Source: Xanthoparmelia taractica
Taxonomy: Eukaryota > Ascomycota > Lecanoromycetes > Lecanorales > Parmeliaceae
Assembly (NCBI GenBank): GCA_033085395.1
Contig: JANQBS010000084.1
Span: forward strand, 1 to 64,000
Direction of reading: 5' to 3'
DNA: 64,000 nucleotides
The notes beneath the pieces are model-generated. The model was given only the letters and a program-made list of their open reading frames with translations. It did not search any database and was not told the origin of the DNA. How positions within the stretch are numbered: position 1 is the first letter of the stretch; each line of letters starts with the position of its first letter. This document shows positions 58,654-64,000 of this stretch, piece by piece. A program made the position numbers and the translations under genes.

Positions 58654-59747
58654 GGAGGTCGTGAGTGAAGACGAAGTAAGGGCAGTAGACGAAGGATAGT
58701 GAGGTGGAGTCGATTCTTATGGGCTCTGCATACTTGAATATCAAAATTCAAAGGATTTGGACCCATTCTGAATCAGCAAGCATGCAGGACTTGATAGAAA
58801 GGCTTCCAACCCGGCAGCACATCGTCGATATCAACCCCCCCAAATCTGGTCCAGACATTCTCAACATCATACCTCCCCATACAACCAGACTTCTACCCCA
58901 AAAAGACAAACCTTGCCTCAATCTCTCCGCCTCCGCCTAATTCATCCCACTGCCTCCATCTTCCCCATTCATTCCGCTCACATTCTGCCCACATTTCCCC
59001 TCCCACCCCAAAAAAAACCCTACCTCCGAGCTAGCATCTTCTCACATCTCACGAATACTACGCATTCACCAAAATCTCCCGGTCTTCGTGCCGCCGGTAC
59101 TCGTCTGTCACTGATCGACAGAGCAGAGCGGATCATGCCCCATCTGTTGGCTTTGACGTGATCAAAGGGGTTGGAAATGATGGGTTGATTGTGATTGTGA
59201 TTGTGACATCTCTAGCGGCTGGGACGAGGAGCGTGGGGGTTCGGGAAAGGGGGGGTAGTGTAAGGAGCTGAGGTGGGGTTGTTTTGATGTTGAAGTAATC
59301 ACTCAGGAAGAAAACGGGACATGGCTCGGAGCTAGATGTTGAGCTGGTTGATGGGGGTTGGGGAAGGACAACGGGTCGATGGAGGACATGGATGGTTTCG
59401 GGTAGTGGGAAGGAGAAGGACGTAGGGCGGGAGGAAGGATGGCATTGGGGAGGGGCCTAATGCATGGAGGGTTGGGATCGACTCAACGTCCTGGCGGAGT
59501 ATTTTCGTCAAGGTATGTAGGCTGCATGTTAGAGAGGATCTGTCGTGTTTACTCGTACATAGCTGGCTGTTTGTTTGGTATCGACCAAGATCGCAGAAAG
59601 ATGCACGCTGGATTCGCACAGCTTTGGAAATGAGATGTCTATGTGGCTATAATACAGGGTATATCCAGCGAGTCGATATTCATCAAAATGACCTTTGCCA
59701 GGAACCTCGAGCAATGTAATAATGTAGTTTATATCAGGTTGTCTCTC
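58654..59747. other. Convergent intergenic region
   Basis: About 1.1 kb between the PUS1 and MRH4 stops. C-rich then G-rich strand-biased stretches, no supported gene. Confidence 0.5.
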
Positions 59748-61640
59748 TCAAATCAATGCCTGCCCCTTGAACATGCCCTCTTTGACTTCTCTAACGACGT
59801 CCCGTCTATCATACTTGCCGACAAGAACGATACCGCGTCCCCGGCGGCCCATTCGACCGGTTCTGCCAAGTCGATGGATGAAGTCGATGGTGGAGTGCGG
59901 CACATCGTACAGTATGACATGCCGTACTGCCAAGGTATCAATACCTCGTGAGCCAAGATCGGTAGTCACGAGGACCTTTGTGTTGGGCAGATGGCGTCGT
60001 GGTGGAGGTGTGACTTTCTCCGGTGTACGATTGAACGGGGTGTAATTAGGGCCGCTCGGCGGACTCGAAGTGTCCTTGGACTTTTCTGGTGCTGTTTTAG
60101 CCGTAACCGTTGTAAAAGCGCCCAGCGTCTCCGACTGCCGTTGCTCTGGCGTATCCCTGTTTAGAGCTACAGCGTCGATGCCTTTTGAGGTAAGATACTC
60201 GGCAACTTCCTGCGTCTTCTCGCGCTCGTTGACAAAGACCAATATACGCTTGGTGTCCACGCGCTCGCTATCGCCTGGAACGTGCTCAGCTGCGGTTTTG
60301 CCGATGGACCAGATAGTGTCTGCGCAGGCGAGAGATTTGTTGCCACGGTAGGGTTCCTTTTCAACGTCAACCACACCGAGTTGCACGCGCCGAGGGATGG
60401 CATGGAGGTTTGGTGTCACGAGTCGTCGCATGTCTGGGAAGCGCTGGCGCAGGTAGGAGTCTAGGCTTCGGGGTATCGTTGCGGAACAGAGTATGAGCTG
60501 CTGTAGAGATGGAGTGGATTTGTCGATGATGGTTGATGTGGAGGGGGCAAAAGAGCGGTCAAGTAAGGAATCAGCTTCGTCAATAATGAGATGCGAGACG
60601 CGGCTGAGAATATTCGGATCGGATTCCGAAATGCTAGCTAGTAGATGAGGAGTAGAAATCAAGACATCGATTCCAGTGGGTGCGAAGAGGCGGTTGCGAA
60701 TGACTTTTCCACTATACGCGGATGATATGAGCCCGGAGCGGAACTTGACTGTGTGGGATAGAAGTTTGGTGAGACTTCCCACTTGGGTTACGAGCTCAGA
60801 AGTTGGTACAAGAACTATAGCTCTTGGCCGGCCAGTGGTTGGATGAGGCGCATTGGACAAGGGAGGAGGTTCCAAAGCATAGAAGTTCAGTTTCTTCCTG
60901 TCTTCCTCCTCCTTAATCTTCCTCTGAGCTTCCTGTTCCGCATCTATAGCCTCTGCGCGTTTTATAGCATCCAAGACCGGCAACAAGTAGGCCAGCGTTT
61001 TCCCCGAGCCAGTTTCTGCAGCAAGCAAGAACTGCTCCATCTCCTTCTTTCCGGATGCAGATGATTTTCTCCGGGCCGCTCTCGTCTCATTACCCAGCAA
61101 AACAGGTATTGCCAGTCGCTGTATCGGCGTGGGAACAATGTCGACCATACCGGACAGCGCTTGGGTAGCAACTGATTCTTTGACCGTGGGTAGCAAAGGA
61201 AAGTCATCGAAGCTTTCGGTCTCGCTAATCTTGGCTTTGATTGAAGCTCGTTGCCCATATGATACAGCACTCAAGGCCTTCTGCATCTTCAACGCATGAA
61301 AAGGCTCTCTTGCTTTCCTTGGGCGTTCTCTTCCCCCAGACGACCTCCTCGCCTCCACTACTGGGCGTGCGCGAGGTTCACGTCGTATATCTGCTGACCT
61401 CAGGTTCATACCGGCAAAGGGACTGTTGGTTCGCCTTCCCACCGGCCGGCCACTTGGAGTACTTCTAGTAGGCGGGCGAGACACTTTGGGTGATAGGCTC
61501 ATCCTCGACCGAGGACGACGGCGCTGTAGTTGCGCCATTGACCTCTGGGGCTCCCATGACCGAAACAACGAGTAAGAAGATATGCGTGGAAGAAGTCTAT
61601 GTTGACAGGTTAAACATATGGTCTGCGCAGAGCGCGTCAT
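59748..61640 (-). CDS. MRH4: Mitochondrial DEAD-box RNA helicase Mrh4
   Basis: Single exon, 630 residues from the first ATG at 61,640. N-terminus rich in Arg/Ser/Leu without acids (TRSAQTICLTCQHRLLPR), a good mitochondrial targeting sequence. Motifs in order: PTPIQRLAIP (Q motif), AAETGSGKTLAY (Walker A), VLVPTSELV, STPHLL, IIDEADSLL (DEAD), CSATIP (SAT), ILVFVNEREKTQ, VTTDLGSRGID and HRLGRTGRMGRRG (motif VI). Insertions between motifs and overall layout match Mrh4, which helps assemble the large subunit of mitochondrial ribosomes via 21S rRNA. The start is divergent from the gene at 62,078. Confidence 0.9.
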   Translation of the reverse strand: MTRSAQTICLTCQHRLLPRISSYSLFRSWEPQRSMAQLQRRRPRSRMSLSPKVSRPPTRSTPSGRPVGRRTNSPFAGMNLRSADIRREPRARPVVEARRSSGGRERPRKAREPFHALKMQKALSAVSYGQRASIKAKISETESFDDFPLLPTVKESVATQALSGMVDIVPTPIQRLAIPVLLGNETRAARRKSSASGKKEMEQFLLAAETGSGKTLAYLLPVLDAIKRAEAIDAEQEAQRKIKEEEDRKKLNFYALEPPPLSNAPHPTTGRPRAIVLVPTSELVTQVGSLTKLLSHTVKFRSGLISSAYSGKVIRNRLFAPTGIDVLISTPHLLASISESDPNILSRVSHLIIDEADSLLDRSFAPSTSTIIDKSTPSLQQLILCSATIPRSLDSYLRQRFPDMRRLVTPNLHAIPRRVQLGVVDVEKEPYRGNKSLACADTIWSIGKTAAEHVPGDSERVDTKRILVFVNEREKTQEVAEYLTSKGIDAVALNRDTPEQRQSETLGAFTTVTAKTAPEKSKDTSSPPSGPNYTPFNRTPEKVTPPPRRHLPNTKVLVTTDLGSRGIDTLAVRHVILYDVPHSTIDFIHRLGRTGRMGRRGRGIVLVGKYDRRDVVREVKEGMFKGQALI

Positions 61641-62077
61641 TGAAATCAAATGGGAAAATCAATCCATCTTTGACTCCCAGCAACATTCAACTTTTCTTCG
61701 CAGTGCATGTCACATGATCAATTGATCTTCACAATCCCTGCACTTTTGCGCGTCTGTGTCGTTGTGCCAACCTGGGATCGACGCTAAATTCGCGCTTGAA
61801 GCTCTCTGATTTGTGTAGCTCAACTCAAACACCATCCCTTTCGTCAGGTACCAGCCTCAGCTCTTGTCGGGCATTGCCATGTTCTTGGACAATTGATGAT
61901 TCATTGCTCTAGAAAACGCTATAATACATTGCTCAGACAATCACTTGTCTAATACTACTGGCGTTGTTCCAACGGTGTCTCAAATCAACACATTCCTCGG
62001 CTGCGATTCCAACTACTACAGCTCCAGCCCATTGGAATTTGTGTATCTTGGGCTTTCGGTCCTGAAGTTGCTGCGTC
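61641..62077. promoter_or_regulatory. Shared promoter, MRH4/Bud4-like
   Basis: 437 bp between head-to-head starts; no gene or motif recognised. Confidence 0.45.
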
Positions 62078-64000
62078 ATGTCTCAATCCGTATGTCTTAG
62101 CATCCATGGGCAAATATTGCTGGCTGGCGCAACAATCATAACACTGAACCATGAAATTAGATCCTGCCTCTGCGCATCCAGAAGAACACTCCTTCATCAT
62201 CTCCCAATAAGGCGAGTGCTCCACCGACACAAGGGCCGCTCGCTGAATTGGGGCCTATGGAACGGAGACGCAACTCTCCAAGCTTCAATCAAAACATTAA
62301 GGTGAGAGCTTTGCCTGATCAAAATTACGCTTCCGCTAAACTCTGTGAAGAAGAATTTCTTCAGTGGGGACTCATCGCCTTTTGATTCATCTCCGGTTGT
62401 CTCTAATTCGCCTCGTCTGTACTGGCAAAATCGTGATCCAGCATCTCCAACCAAGTCCAATGCCGAGAACCGGAACCCCCTGAGCGACCGCGATGGCTCC
62501 CCATCTCCTGCAAAAAGATCATCGATCGAAAATCTCAAGCGCGCCTCTCGCGTAAAGAATAGCAATATGTTCGCTCGCGAACACAAGCAAGAATATGACC
62601 CTACATCAAGCCCTATGATTGAGAGACCGCTAGCAACAGGCAGGCCGCTTAGCGTACAGCAAGGCAACGCATACGGTGGTAGCGGACTTGGAAGCTTCCG
62701 CCAGGGAGATAATAAGAGGATGCCCGTCAATGGTCCGCTGCGATCACCTTTCAAGACAAATGGTATCCCTGAAGAACCCACTTCTCCCACCAAAGCACCT
62801 TCATCTCCGACGAAATCATCAATGTCTGCGCAGAGCAGGTACTCACAAGCGCGCCAATCGTTCGACCCGGAGAACGGTATATGGTCTGAGGAGGAGGACG
62901 AGGAGTCTGCTGAGCGTCAGCTACCGCCCGGGAAGTCGCTACGTCGCCATGCGAAAAGTGTAACGTTTGACGCTGCACCTCCTCAAGTGAATGAATATGA
63001 GATGACTACGCCAGATCCATCATCTGTGGCATCGGGGTCTCGCGAGGGCAGTTATGACTCTGTAAATGAAGTCGAAGACGAGAGCTTTGACCGAGGCTCT
63101 TCCATTGAGCGAGATGATAGCTTCGACGCATCGCTTGAAGACACCGAGAAGACTCCTGTCGTTCTGCCCGAGGATTGGCGTTTCATGAGCCCAGCAACTG
63201 CCAACGAAGACCTTGCAGCACTTGTTGAGAACCCATTTGATGGAGAGCAAAGTAGTCCAGCCCCTACAACACAATCTTCTTCAAAACCCGATGCACGGCT
63301 CTCGCCAACAAGGACAGATTCTGTAAACTCGAACGGCGAGCGCCGACCACTGCCACCTCTTCCAGCGTTCGGGATGCCAAAACTTTCCCGTGCACAGTCA
63401 GACTCGGACAATGGCCTCTCTGCTACTGGCGAACGCGCAAGCAGTTTCCAGCGCCGATCCCTGTCACCACCTCGCCCAGCGTCTATTACGAAAGCAGAGA
63501 TTCAAGGGATGGGAGGCTGTGCTATGTCTATCGAGGATCGTCTGCGCTTGATGATGATCGATGATCCCGAGAGATGTAGCTCGCACAATGAGGAACAACA
63601 AGAGCAGCGTGAGACGCAGCTTCCACGCGGATCTCCCATTAGAGGCTTAGATTCGGAGGAAGGCAACAAGGAAGTCCAGATTCATGAAGAAGAAGTCGAG
63701 AATGACGACGTAGCAGACCTCGGAGAATATAAGCTGCCTCCACGGATCTCAAGAGAGTCAATCCTCCGTAAGGTTAAGAGTCGCACCTTCAATGAGCCTG
63801 AGGATGAAAATTCGTTCGTGGGCCTGAGCCCAATCTCTGATAAAAGCATCTACAACGACTTAGACCCTGATACTCCAATCCCATCTCTCGAGACCGAAGC
63901 AGCCGAGAAGGACGTGATCATCAAGCAGGAACCCGACCTTGACGACAGCGAAGTGGATGTCTATTCGATTCCGGACCTCTACAGCCAGCAATTGCACGCA
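62078..64000 (+). CDS. Bud4/anillin-like septation protein, 5' part
   Basis: Exons 62,078-62,089 (four codons), 62,161-62,301 and 62,351 onward, open to the window end (601 codons seen). The tiny first exon is inferred from an ATG followed by GTATGT and in-phase splice sites. The product is Ser/Pro-rich with blocks seen in Bud4-type proteins: SILPLRIQKNTPSSSP at the start, NSPRLYWQNRDPASPTK, SLRRHAKSVTFD, VVLPEDWRFMSPATANEDL, GGCAMSIEDRLRLMM and EYKLPPRISRESILRKV. In this family a C-terminal anillin-like region and PH domain follow, outside the window. Bud4 organises septins at the septum and budding/conidiation sites. Moderate confidence in the family because the diagnostic domains lie beyond the edge. 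Confidence 0.6.

Overview
The window is nuclear DNA of a filamentous ascomycete (Pezizomycotina). The evidence is genes with 45-60 nt GT-AG introns and CTAAC/CTGAC-like branch points, fungal-specific families (Pop3, DUF3517-type ubiquitin hydrolase, fungal rhodopsin-domain proteins, NACHT-ankyrin NLR, HeLo), Fot1/pogo transposons, and sharply bounded AT-rich blocks full of TpA-rich, stop-riddled transposon relics, the signature of repeat-induced point mutation (RIP). I cannot place it more precisely.

Layout. 1-5,090 is an AT-rich RIP block holding a Tad1/I-like LINE reverse transcriptase relic and a small hAT-like MITE with perfect ends. 5,091-7,990 holds a truncated membrane-receptor-like gene and gene-poor DNA. 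7,992-10,280 is a second RIP block made of Fot1-like fragments and a decayed minisatellite. 10,742-16,428 is a head-to-head pair: an NLR-type gene (HeLo-like, NACHT, ankyrin, kinase-like; carrying an in-frame stop) and a HeLo-plus-pseudokinase gene. 18,214-20,114 is a complete but RIP-inactivated Fot1-like transposon with 74-bp perfect inverted repeats, 340 bp upstream of RPB9. 20,454-27,691 holds RPB9, a carrier-like protein, cystathionine beta-lyase and an 848-residue kinase. 28,230-39,763 is accessory: a CorA-like membrane protein, two tandem short gene copies, a gene-poor 2 kb, and a divergent pair made of a trypsin-fold protein with a Cys in the nucleophile position and a tail-anchored membrane protein.

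40,591-64,000 is an ordinary core block with strictly alternating strands: NmrA-like reductase (-), TMEM170-like (+), POP3 (-), a very large ubiquitin hydrolase (+), TFIIE-alpha (-), PUS1 (+), MRH4 (-), and the start of a Bud4/anillin-like gene (+). These serve transcription (RPB9, TFIIE-alpha), RNA maturation (POP3, PUS1), mitochondrial RNA work (MRH4), protein turnover and septation.

The most interesting part is 10.7-16.4 kb. The HeLo plus dead-kinase layout resembles mammalian and plant MLKL, and here it shares a promoter region with an NLR that itself ends in a kinase-like domain lacking its catalytic Asp. This suggests a fungal sensor/executioner cell-death pair, with the sensor now apparently decayed.
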